A DNA stretch of 64,000 bases from PFJX01 sp031426815 (GCA_031426815.1 JASJPG010000016.1:1-64000); one strand, 5' to 3'. Positions 40,979 to 52,549 are shown, numbered from the stretch's first letter. The notes: generated by a model not told the origin, from the sequence alone. Translations and numbers: made by a program.

Positions 40979-42699
40979 CGCTTGCCCTGCACGGTATCGG
41001 CGTCTCCGGCGGTTACGCCATCGGACGCGCCCAGCTTTATTCGCATGCGCGTCTGGAAGCGCCGCACTATTTGCTGGAGCCGGAATATGTCGAAGCGGAA
41101 GTCGCCCGCTTCACCGCAGCGGTGGAAAGCGTGCATGCCGAACTTCTCGCCTTGCAGACGCACATCCCGGGCGGCGCGCCAACCGAACTGACCGCGTTCA
41201 TCGAAGTACACGCCTTGATCCTGTCCGATTCGATGCTGTCGCAAGCACCGAAGCGGCGTATCCGCGAAGAAGGCTGCAATGCCGAATGGGCACTGGCGCA
41301 GCAGACCGAGGCATTGATTGCACAGTTCGAATCGATCGAGGACGACTACCTGCGCGAGCGCCGCCACGACGTGCGCCAGGTGGCGGACAAAGTCCTCAAA
41401 TCGCTGATGGGCCATCCCGGCCACGCGCCGCTGAAGGAAGTCGACGAGGGCGACAGTATTCTGGTCGCGCACGATCTTTCGCCAAGCGACATGGTGCTGT
41501 TCAAGCGGCATGCCTTCGCCGGCTTCATCACCGATCTGGGCGGCGCCACTTCGCACACGGCGATCCTCGCGCGCAGCCTGAACCTGCCCTCAGCGATGGC
41601 GTTGCACAACGCGCGCGCCCTGATCCGCGAAGGCGACTGGCTGATCGTCGACGGCGTCGCCGGCGTCGTCATCGTCGATCCCGACGGGGCCATCCTGGAT
41701 GAATATCGCCTGCGCCGGAATCAGTGGCTGCTGGAACAGAAAAAACTGCGCCGCCTGAAGACCAGCCCGTCGACCACGCTGGATGGAGCCCAGGTGGCGT
41801 TGATGGCGAACATCGATTTACCGACCGATGTCAGTCAGGCGCTGGGCGAAAACGCCGCCGGCATCGGCCTGTTCCGCAGCGAGTTCCTGTTCCTGAATCG
41901 CGACGATTTGCCCGGCGAGGAAGAGCAGTTCGAGGCCTATCGCGCGGTGACCGTAGGCATGGCGGGACGCCCGGTGGTGATCCGCACACTCGACGTCGGC
42001 GCGGACAAATCGGTGCGCTGGATGAACGACACCAGCGTCAACCCGGCTCTGGGCTTGCGCGCGATCCGCCTGTGCATCGCCGAGCCGCAGATCTTCATCA
42101 CCCAGATCCGTGCGCTGTACCGCGCCAGTCATTACGGCAAGGTGCAGATTCTGCTGCCGATGCTGGCCAGCCTGACCGAACTCGACCAGGCCCTGGCGCT
42201 GATCGGCGCGGCGCGCGGCAGCCTGCGCATGGAAGACATTCCGTTCGATGCCGAAACCCAGATCGGCGGCATGATCGAAGTCCCCGCCGCCGCGCTGGCC
42301 GCCGAGTGGTTCGCGCGCAAACTGGATTTCCTGTCGCTGGGCACCAACGATCTCATTCAATACACCCTCGCCATCGACCGTACCGACGATGCCGTGGCGC
42401 ATCTGTACGACCCGCTGCATCCTGCCGTGCTGGGCCTCATCGACCACACGCTCAAGGTCGGGCAAAGAATGGGCAAGTCGGTTTCGGTGTGCGGCGAAAT
42501 GGCCGGCGACCCGCGCCTGACCCGTCTCCTGCTGGGCATGGGCCTGACCAATTTCTCGATGCACCCGGCGCATGTTCTGGCGGTCAAGCAGCAGGTCATG
42601 CGCAGCCATGTCGGCGAACTGGTGCCGCTGGTGAAAAAGCTGCTGCGCGCCGGACGACCTGAGCGTATCCAGGAATTGCTCGAACGCATCAACAGTTAA
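40975..42699 (+). CDS. ptsI: Phosphoenolpyruvate-protein phosphotransferase (enzyme I)
   Basis: 574 residues, the usual EI length. Phosphorylated His in GGATSHTAILAR; PEP-binding/catalytic part GIGLFRSEFLFL, GADKSVRW and LDFLSLGTNDLIQYTLAIDR; Cys in VSVCGEMAGDP. EI takes phosphate from PEP and gives it to HPr. Confidence 0.94.
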   Translation: MTLALHGIGVSGGYAIGRAQLYSHARLEAPHYLLEPEYVEAEVARFTAAVESVHAELLALQTHIPGGAPTELTAFIEVHALILSDSMLSQAPKRRIREEGCNAEWALAQQTEALIAQFESIEDDYLRERRHDVRQVADKVLKSLMGHPGHAPLKEVDEGDSILVAHDLSPSDMVLFKRHAFAGFITDLGGATSHTAILARSLNLPSAMALHNARALIREGDWLIVDGVAGVVIVDPDGAILDEYRLRRNQWLLEQKKLRRLKTSPSTTLDGAQVALMANIDLPTDVSQALGENAAGIGLFRSEFLFLNRDDLPGEEEQFEAYRAVTVGMAGRPVVIRTLDVGADKSVRWMNDTSVNPALGLRAIRLCIAEPQIFITQIRALYRASHYGKVQILLPMLASLTELDQALALIGAARGSLRMEDIPFDAETQIGGMIEVPAAALAAEWFARKLDFLSLGTNDLIQYTLAIDRTDDAVAHLYDPLHPAVLGLIDHTLKVGQRMGKSVSVCGEMAGDPRLTRLLLGMGLTNFSMHPAHVLAVKQQVMRSHVGELVPLVKKLLRAGRPERIQELLERINS

Positions 42700-42781
42700 A
42701 GGTTAAAGAATTGGCCGGCGGCTCAAGTCTGCCGCCAGCCAGCCGATATAGCTTTGGATATAGATCGACGGGATCCCCGCA

Positions 42782-44052
<1,271 letters not shown>

Positions 44053-44056
<4 letters not shown>

Positions 44057-44111
44057 GGGCGCCTTCCAAGGCGCGAAGTCCGCAACGAAGCGCCTTGGAA
44101 GGCGCTCCTAC
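44053..44111. repeat. REP-like inverted pair, family A
   Basis: GTAGGGGCGCCTTCCAAGGC and, inverted, GCGCCTTGGAAGGCGCTCCT flank a short loop. Same unit as at 4446 and 49722. It starts in the stop codon of the GGDEF gene. Confidence 0.8.
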
Positions 44112-44143
44112 GCGTGGTGCCGCCACCCCCCCTGTCCCCGAGT

Positions 44144-45937
44144 TCAGTACAGCACCAGGCCTTCGTCGCCACTGCGGCGTCCGCCTGCTTTGTCGCCGTC
44201 CGTGGCTATGGCGGCCGCTTCGCCCGGCGTATCCAGCACCAGATCGGAAACGATGTAGCGGCACCAGACCTTGTTGCCGGTGCCCGCGTAGACGATCTGA
44301 TCGCACAGACTGCGCACCAGCGCGATGCCGCGACCGAAAGCACGCTCGTTGGCTTCGCTCAGCGCGGCCTGATCTTCCAGGCGCTGGCCGTAATCGAAGC
44401 CGGGACCGGTGTCGTTGACGCTGATATCCAGCACCGCGCGCGAGCCTTCCTGATGCAACAGGAAAGACAGATCGATGCGTCCTTCGCTCAGCTTGGCCAG
44501 ACGCTCGGCGCGCTGCTGCATGTAGATCTCGAAACCGCCGATCCAGCTCTTGGTAACCGAATCCAGGCCGAGCAAGCCGTGGTCGAGCGCGTTGTTGAAC
44601 AACTCGGACAGCACCAGGAACAAGGCACCCTGATGGCCTTTCAGCGCCTGCACTTGCGTGACCAGGCCGAGCACCCCCGGCACGACATCGATATAACGCA
44701 GTTCCGGCGCGTTGTAGCTCAGGTCGAGACGCCAATCCGCGAACTGGCTTTGATTGATCATCTCCGGCGCGGCGAAGCGGAACTGGCGGCGCCGGTCGAT
44801 CGGCACCGCAACCATCAGACAGGAAATGTCGTCGCGCCCCGGCTGTCCCTCCAGATGCGCCTCGACGCCGTTGAGCAGACACTTGAAACGCTGATCACTG
44901 GTCAGCGAACAGGCCAGTAGATCGATGACGCCATCGATCCCCAGCCAGGCACCGGCGCGGTCCTCCGCTTCGGTCAAACCATCCGAGCTCAGCACCAGAT
45001 CGCCCGGCTCGTGAAACACCACGGTTTCGGACATGCCGGAAAACAGCTTTTCCGGCAGGATGCCCAGCGGCGGATGACGCGAAGGCCAACGCATGGCGAC
45101 CTCGCCGCGCGTATTCAGAAACAGGGCGTCCGGATTGCCGCCGTTCCAGACTTCGACGGTCTGGTTGCGCACGTCGACCGACGCCAGCGTCGCCGCCACA
45201 AAGCGGTCGGAAGGCAGGATCGCCTTCAGCTTGCGGTTCAACTCCTCGGCAATCGAGGACAACGGGAACCCCTTCGCGGTCATGCTGTAGAAGGCCTGGG
45301 TCAGCGGCATCGCGCTCAACGCCGCCGCCAGACCGTGCCCGGCCGCATCCGCCAGCAACACATTCAGCACATCGCCGGGCGCACGCGCGGCACAGAGCAG
45401 ATCGCCGCTGAAAGTCTCCGCCGGCAGATTGAAGCTGCGCACCATCTGATCGCGCAATCCGGCCGCATCGGTCAGCCGCGCCATGACGTGCGCACCGAGA
45501 CGGGTCTGTTCCTCGGATTCCTCACGCCAGCGCGCCAATTCCTCGGCGTAGCCATGCACCTTGCCCTGCAGCGCAATCTGGCGCGCATAGCTGTTGATTT
45601 TGGCCTGCAGCAACTGGGTCGAAGCGGGCTTGGACAAGTAATCGTCGCCGCCGGCTTCCAGCCCGCTGACGATGTCCTGCATGCGATCCAGCGCCGAATA
45701 GAAAATGATCGGCGTCCACTTTTCAGCCGGCAGCGCACGGATCGCTTTCACCGCGCTGATGCCGTCCATGCCCGGCATCATGATGTCCATGAACACCAGA
45801 TCGGGCGCTTCGGCCTGGAAAGCGGCCACCGCGCGCTCGCCATCGACGGCGACGACGGTGCGATGGCCGAGTCTTTGCGCCACTACCTCCAGCTGCTTGA
45901 CGTTGGTCGGGGTGTCGTCGGCAATCAGGATTTTCAT
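44144..45937 (-). CDS. REC / SpoIIE phosphatase / HATPase fusion regulator
   Basis: 597 residues from ATG 45937; GTG 46009 and ATG 45982 are in-frame alternatives and none has a good ribosome site. Receiver domain ~1-120 (ILIADDTPTN, LVFMDIMMPG, DYLSKPAS). PP2C-like SpoIIE domain ~150-380 (SGDLLCAARAPGDVLNVLLA with the metal Asp in LADAAGHGLAAA, GRDDISCLMVAV). C-terminal anti-sigma-type HATPase ~430-585 (LSELFNNALDHGLL, DTGPGFDY, GRGIALVRSL). It can switch the STAS protein encoded just upstream in the same direction, giving a partner-switching module without a nearby sigma factor. Confidence 0.88.
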   Translation of the reverse strand: MKILIADDTPTNVKQLEVVAQRLGHRTVVAVDGERAVAAFQAEAPDLVFMDIMMPGMDGISAVKAIRALPAEKWTPIIFYSALDRMQDIVSGLEAGGDDYLSKPASTQLLQAKINSYARQIALQGKVHGYAEELARWREESEEQTRLGAHVMARLTDAAGLRDQMVRSFNLPAETFSGDLLCAARAPGDVLNVLLADAAGHGLAAALSAMPLTQAFYSMTAKGFPLSSIAEELNRKLKAILPSDRFVAATLASVDVRNQTVEVWNGGNPDALFLNTRGEVAMRWPSRHPPLGILPEKLFSGMSETVVFHEPGDLVLSSDGLTEAEDRAGAWLGIDGVIDLLACSLTSDQRFKCLLNGVEAHLEGQPGRDDISCLMVAVPIDRRRQFRFAAPEMINQSQFADWRLDLSYNAPELRYIDVVPGVLGLVTQVQALKGHQGALFLVLSELFNNALDHGLLGLDSVTKSWIGGFEIYMQQRAERLAKLSEGRIDLSFLLHQEGSRAVLDISVNDTGPGFDYGQRLEDQAALSEANERAFGRGIALVRSLCDQIVYAGTGNKVWCRYIVSDLVLDTPGEAAAIATDGDKAGGRRSGDEGLVLY

Positions 45938-46027
45938 GCTAAAAGCCGGCTGGTCAGCGCCGTTTTGAGACGCCGCATGCATGGAAAGATGCTGTGGGGG
46001 TATCAGCACGCTGCGCTTTAAGCCGGA

Positions 46028-46336
46028 TCAGCCGTGGACCGAGAACAATTTGCCGAAATTGGCGATTTCCAACACCTGCTTGACCATGCCCTGCAGGCTG
46101 ACCAGGGAAACCGTCTTGCCGGCCGCTTCAGCTTTTTCGCGCAATAACAACAACATGCCCAAAGCCGAACTGTCGAGATAGTCCACATCCTGGAAATTGA
46201 TCACGATTTCCTTGACGCCAGCCTGTTCGAGCGCGCTTTCATAGGCAGTCCGGAAATCGCGGTGGGAATGGAAGTCGAAACGACCATTCAGCTTCAATGT
46301 CGCCTTGCCGGCGACGAGTTCCGTTGCTATTTGCAT
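46028..46336 (-). CDS. STAS-domain anti-sigma factor antagonist
   Basis: 102 residues. The phosphorylatable Ser is in DYLDSSALGMLLLL, the SpoIIAA/RsbV signature. Upstream of, and co-oriented with, the SpoIIE-type phosphatase gene. It is the likely substrate of that phosphatase and of its HATPase domain. Confidence 0.88.
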   Translation of the reverse strand: MQIATELVAGKATLKLNGRFDFHSHRDFRTAYESALEQAGVKEIVINFQDVDYLDSSALGMLLLLREKAEAAGKTVSLVSLQGMVKQVLEIANFGKLFSVHG

Positions 46337-46447
46337 GCTTCACTCCGTTGATCTCGATTACCCCGCCATATCGGCGCGACCGGCAATCTCTTTAGCCTGG
46401 TTTTTCCTTCGATTCATCATAGGCAGCTGGCGTTAGCATACGGCGCC

Positions 46448-49400
46448 ATGCAAGCGAATCCTCTTCTTCCCGCCCTCGACCCGGCCGCCAGCGCGGTGGT
46501 CGAAGCCTGCGCCGGCAGCGGCAAGACCTGGCTGCTGGTGTCGCGCATGCTGCGCCTCATGCTGGCGGGTGCGGCCCCATCCGAATTGCTGGCGATCACT
46601 TTCACGCGCAAGGCTGCGGCGGAAATGCGCGCCCGCCTGGACGCCTGGCTGACCGATCTGGCCTTGCTGCCGGAGGCCGAAGCGCTCGACTTCCTGATCC
46701 AGCGCGGCTTGTCGGCAAGCGAGGCGGCACGCGCCCTGCCCGCCGCGCGCGGTTTGCTGGACAAAGTGCTGAACGCCCGCCCCGGCCCGATGATCACCAC
46801 CTTTCACGGCTGGTTTTTCCATCTGCTGGCGCGCGCGCCGTTGTCCTTGCGCCCGCCCGGCGAATTGCTGGAACAGACGGCGCTGCTGCGGCGGGAAGCC
46901 TGGCTGGCGTTCAGCCAAAGCCTGGGTCGCAAACGCGGCAGTCCGACCGAAGCCGCATTCGCCGAACTGGTCGCGGCCATGCCGCTCGACAGCGTGCAAA
47001 AACTGCTCGACGCCTTGCTGGCCAACCGCGCCGAATGGTGGACCGCAAGCCAGCACGAAGAAGACCCCATCGCCGCCGTTTGCCGCGATCTGGAAACACA
47101 CCTGGGCTTGCGCGAAGACGAAGACGTGCGCGGCGCCCTGTTCGCGGACACCGCGTTTCAGCACGGTCTCAACGACTATCACAGCGTGCTGGCGCGCGAA
47201 GCCGCCGTGCTGCCCGCGGAAGCCAAGCGGCTGGCTCAACTCGCGGCTTTCCTGGAAGCCAGCCCGCCATGTAGTCTGAATGCCGCGCTCGCCTTCGCCG
47301 CGCTGTGCGCCTGTCTACTCACGCAGGCGGGCGAGCCGCGCAAAGTGAAGACTTCGCAGGCTATGCACAAGCGTCTCGGCGCGGATGACAGCGAGACCTT
47401 CGTCGCCCTGCATTTCCAGTTGGCCGAGCAGGTGCAACGGGTACGTTCGCAACTGGCCGACCAGCGCGCGCTGCGTCTCAACCGCCTCGGCCTGACCGCC
47501 GGCGCCGCCTATCTGGACACCTATCGACGCCTGAAAACGGAACGCGGCGCGCTCGATTTCAACGACGGCGAACTGGAAGCCCTGCGCCTGCTCGACGATG
47601 AGGACGCCGCGGCCGCCGTGCTGATGAAGCTGGATGCGCGCTGGAAACACCTGTTGCTGGATGAGTTTCAGGACACCAACCCGCTGCAGTGGCGTATCTT
47701 GCGCACCTGGCTGGAAGCCTATGGCGGCGACGCCGAGCGGCCGACCGTGTTCCTGGTCGGCGACCCGAAGCAGTCGATCTATCGCTTCCGCCGCGCCGAG
47801 CCGCGCCTGTTCGATGCGGCGGCGGCATGGCTGGCGACGCATTTCGCCGCTCTCCATTTCCCGCAGAACGAAACTCGCCGTTGCGCGCCGCACATCGTCG
47901 CCTGGGTCAACGCGCTGTTTGCCGAGCGCCCCGATTACCCGATCTTCGCGCCGCATCGCGCCCACCAGAGCGCATTGCCGGGATGGTGCGAAGTCCAGGC
48001 TTTGCCGGCCGTCGCAAACGCCGCAGCCGGCACGCCGTTCCGCAACCCGCTGACCACGCCGCCACCACAGCAGCCGAACCCACGCGCCGCCGAAGCGGCC
48101 TGGGTGGCCGGCCGCATCGAGGAAATCGTCGGCCGCCTGCGCATCGGTGCAGATGCCGACCGACCGGCTCGCTACGGCGACATCCTGCTGCTCTACGCCA
48201 CTCGACGCGATCTGGCGGTGTTCGAGGAAGCGTTCCGCCACGCCGGCATTCCCTATCTGACCGACCGCCGCGGCGGTCTGCTCGACACGCTCGAAGTCGA
48301 CGACCTGCAACGGCTGTTGAGCGTCCTGGTTACGCCCTACGACGACCTCGCGCTGGCCCAGTGCTTGAAATCGCCGCTGTTCGGATTGGTCGACCGCGAC
48401 CTGCAATATCTGGCACGCGGCGAAGGCCCCTGGTGGCAACGCCTGTTTGCCTGGGCCGCGCAATCCGACGCGCCCGCACCGGTTGCGCGCGCGGTGCGGC
48501 TGCTGGCCGGTTGGCGCGATCTGGCCGGCAGCTTGCCGGTGCACGACCTGCTCGACCGGATTTTTCATGAAGCCGATGTACTGGCACGTTACGCCGCCGC
48601 CGTGCCCATGCGCATGGCTGCCAGCGTGCAGGCGAATCTGCAGGGATTTCTCGCGCTGACGCTGGAACATGAAGGCGGCCGTTATCCCAGCCTGCCGCGC
48701 CTGCTCGACGAACTGCGCCAGTTGCGCCAACAGGCCGGCTTCGACGGTCCCGACGAACCGCCCGCCAGCAGCGGCGACATGGTACGCATGCTCACCATCC
48801 ACAGTGCCAAGGGACTCGAAGCGCCCATCGTGTTCCTGGTGAAGGCGGACCAGGCCGGCGGCAACGATGCCGCTTACGGCGTCATCATGGACTGGCCGCC
48901 GGCGGCGGATCGCCCCACACATTTTTCGCTGCATGGCGGCAAGGACTGGCGCGGTCCCGGCCGCGACGCGCTGTTCGCGCAGAACCAGGCGCAAGCCGAG
49001 CGCGAACGCCTCAACCTGCTTTATGTCGCGATGACCCGCGCGCGCCAGGCCCTGTTCGTGTCTGGCCTGGGCGAGGCGGAAGGCGACGGCGCCAACTGGC
49101 TCGGCATGGCCTGCGCCGCGCTGCAACGCGCGGAAATGGATGGTCTGTCGCAGATGGAGTGGTTGGATATGCGTGAGAGCGGTCTGCAAGCCGCGATAAC
49201 CACCGCAGCGCAACCGGAGTTCCGGCTCGCACCGCTTCCCGCCATCGGCAACCGCATCGAACCGGCCGGCCCGGAAGCGGAGTTCGGCATACGCGTACAC
49301 GCCTGGCTGGAAGGCCTTTGCGCCGGCGTGCCACGCGACACGCTGCTCGCAAATCTGTCCGGAGATAGCGCAGAAGCGCGACGTGTCGAAACGGCGGCAT

Positions 49401-49714
49401 TGAACATCCACGCCATTGCCGAACTCGCACCCGCGTTCGATCCCAACCGGCATCTGCGCGCATTCAACGAACTGGAATTTCTCGACAGCAGCGGACGCAT
49501 CGCGCGCATCGACCGGCTGGTCGAATTCGAGTCGGAAACCTGGGTGCTCGATTACAAAACCGGCGGCCTGGCCGAACCCGATCTGGCGCAGCGCGCCTTG
49601 CCGCATCTGGAACAGATGGCCGGCTACCGTGCCGCTGCACAGAATCTGTTCGCCGGCAAACCGGTCCGGGTGGTTCTGGCGTTTACCGACGGCAAAGTTT
49701 ACTGGGTGCCTTGA
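46448..49714 (+). CDS. addA: AddA/RecB-like UvrD helicase-nuclease
   Basis: 1088 residues. Walker A is ACAGSGKT (~20-27); helicase motifs include LLITFTRK-type motif Ia (LAITFTRKAAAEMRARL), LLLDEFQDTNPLQWRIL (Walker B) and LNLLYVAMTRARQALF (motif VI). The C-terminal ~100 residues carry a RecB-type nuclease core ending WVLDYKTGG (DxK of PD-(D/E)xK). This fits AddA/exodeoxyribonuclease V beta. AddB is not seen next to it. An ATG at 46448 follows a spacer shared with the divergent STAS gene. Confidence 0.88.
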   Translation: MQANPLLPALDPAASAVVEACAGSGKTWLLVSRMLRLMLAGAAPSELLAITFTRKAAAEMRARLDAWLTDLALLPEAEALDFLIQRGLSASEAARALPAARGLLDKVLNARPGPMITTFHGWFFHLLARAPLSLRPPGELLEQTALLRREAWLAFSQSLGRKRGSPTEAAFAELVAAMPLDSVQKLLDALLANRAEWWTASQHEEDPIAAVCRDLETHLGLREDEDVRGALFADTAFQHGLNDYHSVLAREAAVLPAEAKRLAQLAAFLEASPPCSLNAALAFAALCACLLTQAGEPRKVKTSQAMHKRLGADDSETFVALHFQLAEQVQRVRSQLADQRALRLNRLGLTAGAAYLDTYRRLKTERGALDFNDGELEALRLLDDEDAAAAVLMKLDARWKHLLLDEFQDTNPLQWRILRTWLEAYGGDAERPTVFLVGDPKQSIYRFRRAEPRLFDAAAAWLATHFAALHFPQNETRRCAPHIVAWVNALFAERPDYPIFAPHRAHQSALPGWCEVQALPAVANAAAGTPFRNPLTTPPPQQPNPRAAEAAWVAGRIEEIVGRLRIGADADRPARYGDILLLYATRRDLAVFEEAFRHAGIPYLTDRRGGLLDTLEVDDLQRLLSVLVTPYDDLALAQCLKSPLFGLVDRDLQYLARGEGPWWQRLFAWAAQSDAPAPVARAVRLLAGWRDLAGSLPVHDLLDRIFHEADVLARYAAAVPMRMAASVQANLQGFLALTLEHEGGRYPSLPRLLDELRQLRQQAGFDGPDEPPASSGDMVRMLTIHSAKGLEAPIVFLVKADQAGGNDAAYGVIMDWPPAADRPTHFSLHGGKDWRGPGRDALFAQNQAQAERERLNLLYVAMTRARQALFVSGLGEAEGDGANWLGMACAALQRAEMDGLSQMEWLDMRESGLQAAITTAAQPEFRLAPLPAIGNRIEPAGPEAEFGIRVHAWLEGLCAGVPRDTLLANLSGDSAEARRVETAALNIHAIAELAPAFDPNRHLRAFNELEFLDSSGRIARIDRLVEFESETWVLDYKTGGLAEPDLAQRALPHLEQMAGYRAAAQNLFAGKPVRVVLAFTDGKVYWVP

Positions 49715-49721
49715 GTTTGCC

Positions 49722-49789
49722 GTAGGAGCGCCTTCCAAGGCGCGATTGCCGCAGCCGTAACAGCATCGCGCCTTGGAAGGCGCTCCTAC
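49722..49789. repeat. REP-like inverted pair, family A
   Basis: GTAGGAGCGCCTTCCAAGGC and, inverted, GCGCCTTGGAAGGCGCTCCT flank a 20-30-nt loop. Third location of this repeat; lies between convergent addA and the carbonic anhydrase gene. Confidence 0.82.
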
Positions 49790-49799
49790 ACAACCGCGC

Positions 49800-50324
49800 C
49801 TACCTGTATTCCTGCGCCAGCTTCGCGTAATTGGCGGCCTGATACGCGAAATAGGCCAGCTCTTCTTCCGTCAGGCGCCGCACCGCTTTGGCCGGTCGCC
49901 CCAGGTACAGCCAGCCGCTTTCCAGCACGCGACCTTCCGGCACCAGGCTGCCGGCGCCGAGCAGGACGCGCGGTTGCAGCACGGCGTTATCCATGACCAG
50001 CGAACCCATGCCGATCAGACATTCATCCTCGATGCGACAGCCATGCAGGATCACCGCATGGCCGACGGTGACATCGCGCCCGATGCTCAACGGGGCACCG
50101 GCCGGATTGCGCACGCTCTTGTGGGTGACATGCAGGATCGAACCGTCCTGCACATTCGAGCGCGCGCCGATGCGGATGCTGTTCACGTCGCCGCGGATCA
50201 CCACGCCGGGCCAGATCGACACTTCATCGCCCAACTCGACGTCGCCGATGAGCGTCGCACTGGCGTGGACAAAAACGTCGCTGCCCAGTCTGGGCGAAAT
50301 GTCCCGGTAGTTTTCTATGCTCAT
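49800..50324 (-). CDS. Gamma-class carbonic anhydrase-like protein
   Basis: 174 residues from ATG 50324 (TTG at 50333 is an alternative). Left-handed beta-helix hexapeptide repeats are visible, with zinc-type His in ILHVTHKS and VGHAVILHGC. C-terminal helix ends LAQEYR. YrdA/PaaY-like proteins bind zinc and may hydrate CO2; not all are active. Confidence 0.88.
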   Translation of the reverse strand: MSIENYRDISPRLGSDVFVHASATLIGDVELGDEVSIWPGVVIRGDVNSIRIGARSNVQDGSILHVTHKSVRNPAGAPLSIGRDVTVGHAVILHGCRIEDECLIGMGSLVMDNAVLQPRVLLGAGSLVPEGRVLESGWLYLGRPAKAVRRLTEEELAYFAYQAANYAKLAQEYR

Positions 50325-50407
50325 GCGATGCAACTTTTGGACTGGAAATAATTCAGAATGGCCGCAAGTATAAAAGCCAGTTACGTCTCCCCCACTCAGG
50401 ACACCCC

Positions 50408-52456
50408 ATGAATCCCCTGCTCGATTTTTCCGGCCTGCCGCGTTACAGCGAAATCAAACCAGAACACGTCACCCCCGCCATCGACGAACTCCTCGCGCAA
50501 AGCCGCGCCATCGCGGCGCAAGCGGTGGATGCCGCTTTGCCGGCGACCTGGAAGGCTTTCGTCGACCCGATGGACGATGCCAACGAACGCCTGTCACGCG
50601 CCTGGGGCCAGGTTTCGCACCTGCATTCGGTGCTGGACAGCCCGGAACTGCGCGAGGTCTACAACGAAAACCTGCCCAAGATCACCCAGTTCTACGCCGA
50701 ACTCGGCCAGAATCTGGCCTTGTTCCACAAATACAAGGCGCTGGCCGCGTCGCCCGAATTCGCCACGCTGTCGCCGGCCCGCAAGAAAATCGTCGACAAC
50801 GAATTGCGCGATTTCAAGCTCGGCGGCGCCGATCTACCGGAAGACCTGAAACCGCGTTTCATGGCGATTCAGGAAGAACTCTCCAAACTTTCCGCCAAGT
50901 TCGAGGAAAACCTGCTCGACGCGACCAATGCCTGGTCGAAATTCATAGAGGACGAAACCGAACTGCGCGGCCTGCCCAACGACGCAAAGGCGATGTTCAA
51001 GGAAATGGCGGAGGCAGACAGCTCATTTGCAAACACTCCAGGCTGGAAGCTGAACCTGCAGGCGCCCTCCTTCCTGCCAATCATGCAGTACTGCGAGAAC
51101 CGCGCCCTGCGCGAGGAGATGTATCGCGCCTACACCACGCGCGCCTCAGAATTCGGCGCGGCAGAACTCGACAACACCGCGCTCATCGCCCAGATTCTGG
51201 AACTGCGCCAGGAAGCCGCGCACATGCTCGGCTTCGACGCCTATGCGCAGGTTTCGCTGGCGGCCAAGATGGCGGAAACCCCGGCGGAAGTGCTCGACTT
51301 CCTGAACGAACTCGGCACCCGCGCCAAGCCCTACGCTGAACAGGACATGGCCGAACTGCAGGATTTTGCCGCCAAGGAACTCGCGCTGCCCGATCTGCAG
51401 GCCTGGGATATTTCACTGGTCAGCGAAAAACTGCGCGAAGCGCGTTACGCCTATTCCGATCAGGACGTGAAGCAGTACCTGCAGGAGCCCAAAGTGCTGG
51501 CCGGCCTGTTCCGGGTGATTTCGACGTTGTATGGCCTGGAGATTCGTCCCGACGCGGCGCCGGTCTGGCATGAAGACGTCAAGTTCTTCGCGCTCTACGA
51601 TGCCCAGAACCAGCTGGTCGGCCAGTTCTATCTCGACATGTACGCGCGCGACACCAAGCGCGGCGGCGCATGGATGGACGACGCGATCACGCGGCGTCGC
51701 ATCGAAGCCGGCATCCAGACGCCGGTGGCCTATCTCAACTGCAATTTCACCCGCCCGGTCGGCGGCAAACCGGCGCTGCTGACTCACGACGAAGTCATCA
51801 CGCTGTTCCATGAATTCGGCCATGGCCTGCACCACCTGCTGACCCGGGTGGAAGACCTTGGCGTTTCCGGCATCAGCGGCGTCGAGTGGGACGCGGTGGA
51901 ATTGCCGTCGCAATTCATGGAGAACTTCTGCTGGGAATGGGATGTGCTGAAACACATGACCAGTCATGTCGACACCGGTGCGCCCATGCCGAAGGATTTG
52001 TTCGACAAAATGCTCGCCGCGAAGAATTTCCAGGCCGGCATGCAGACCTTGCGCCAGATCGAGTTTTCGCTGTTCGACATGCATCTGCATTTCGACCTGA
52101 AACCGGGCCAGACTGCGCTGGAACTGCTGCGCGAGATCCGTCAACGCGTCGCCGTGCTGAATCCGCCGGAATACAACCGTTTCCCGAACAACTTCTCGCA
52201 CATCTTCGCCGGCGGTTATGCCGCCGGCTACTACAGCTACAAGTGGGCGGAAGTGCTCTCCGCCGACGCCTACAGCCTGTTCGAGGACGAAGCGGACAAA
52301 GGCAGCTGGGGCGTGCTCAACCCGGAAGTCGGCCACCGTTTCTGGAGCGAAATCCTGGCGCAAGGCGGCGCCCGTCCGGCCATCGATTCATTCAAGGCGT
52401 TCCGCGGACGAGAACCGACCATCGATGCGTTGTTGCGGCATAACGGCATGGCGTGA
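50408..52456 (+). CDS. prlC: Oligopeptidase A (M3 family)
   Basis: 682 residues, standard length. Zinc site HEFGHGLHH (H468-E469...H472), and the third ligand Glu in GVEWDAVELPSQ. The N-terminal half is the helical lid region. PrlC/OpdA degrades signal peptides and short peptides in the cytoplasm. Confidence 0.93.
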   Translation: MNPLLDFSGLPRYSEIKPEHVTPAIDELLAQSRAIAAQAVDAALPATWKAFVDPMDDANERLSRAWGQVSHLHSVLDSPELREVYNENLPKITQFYAELGQNLALFHKYKALAASPEFATLSPARKKIVDNELRDFKLGGADLPEDLKPRFMAIQEELSKLSAKFEENLLDATNAWSKFIEDETELRGLPNDAKAMFKEMAEADSSFANTPGWKLNLQAPSFLPIMQYCENRALREEMYRAYTTRASEFGAAELDNTALIAQILELRQEAAHMLGFDAYAQVSLAAKMAETPAEVLDFLNELGTRAKPYAEQDMAELQDFAAKELALPDLQAWDISLVSEKLREARYAYSDQDVKQYLQEPKVLAGLFRVISTLYGLEIRPDAAPVWHEDVKFFALYDAQNQLVGQFYLDMYARDTKRGGAWMDDAITRRRIEAGIQTPVAYLNCNFTRPVGGKPALLTHDEVITLFHEFGHGLHHLLTRVEDLGVSGISGVEWDAVELPSQFMENFCWEWDVLKHMTSHVDTGAPMPKDLFDKMLAAKNFQAGMQTLRQIEFSLFDMHLHFDLKPGQTALELLREIRQRVAVLNPPEYNRFPNNFSHIFAGGYAAGYYSYKWAEVLSADAYSLFEDEADKGSWGVLNPEVGHRFWSEILAQGGARPAIDSFKAFRGREPTIDALLRHNGMA

Positions 52457-52499
52457 ATTCGCTCATCGTGACGGAGCTACTCTGCATTCCATCGCGGTC

Positions 52500-52549
52500 A
52501 TTCCGGTGCAGGCCGGAATTCAGTGAAATCAACGACCGGGTGACGAATA
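52500..52549. repeat. Extragenic hairpin, family B; rest of spacer AT-rich
   Basis: ATTCCGG-TGCAGG-CCGGAAT stem, then a run into CCGGGTGACGAA as in the family B hairpins at 6442 and 7591. The remaining spacer from 52457 to 52794 becomes strongly AT-rich towards its right end and shows no gene. Confidence 0.45.

Noticed and set aside
47315..49738. Long minus-strand frame opposite addA
   Set aside because: Helicase motifs are all on the plus strand; the antisense peptide is low in information.
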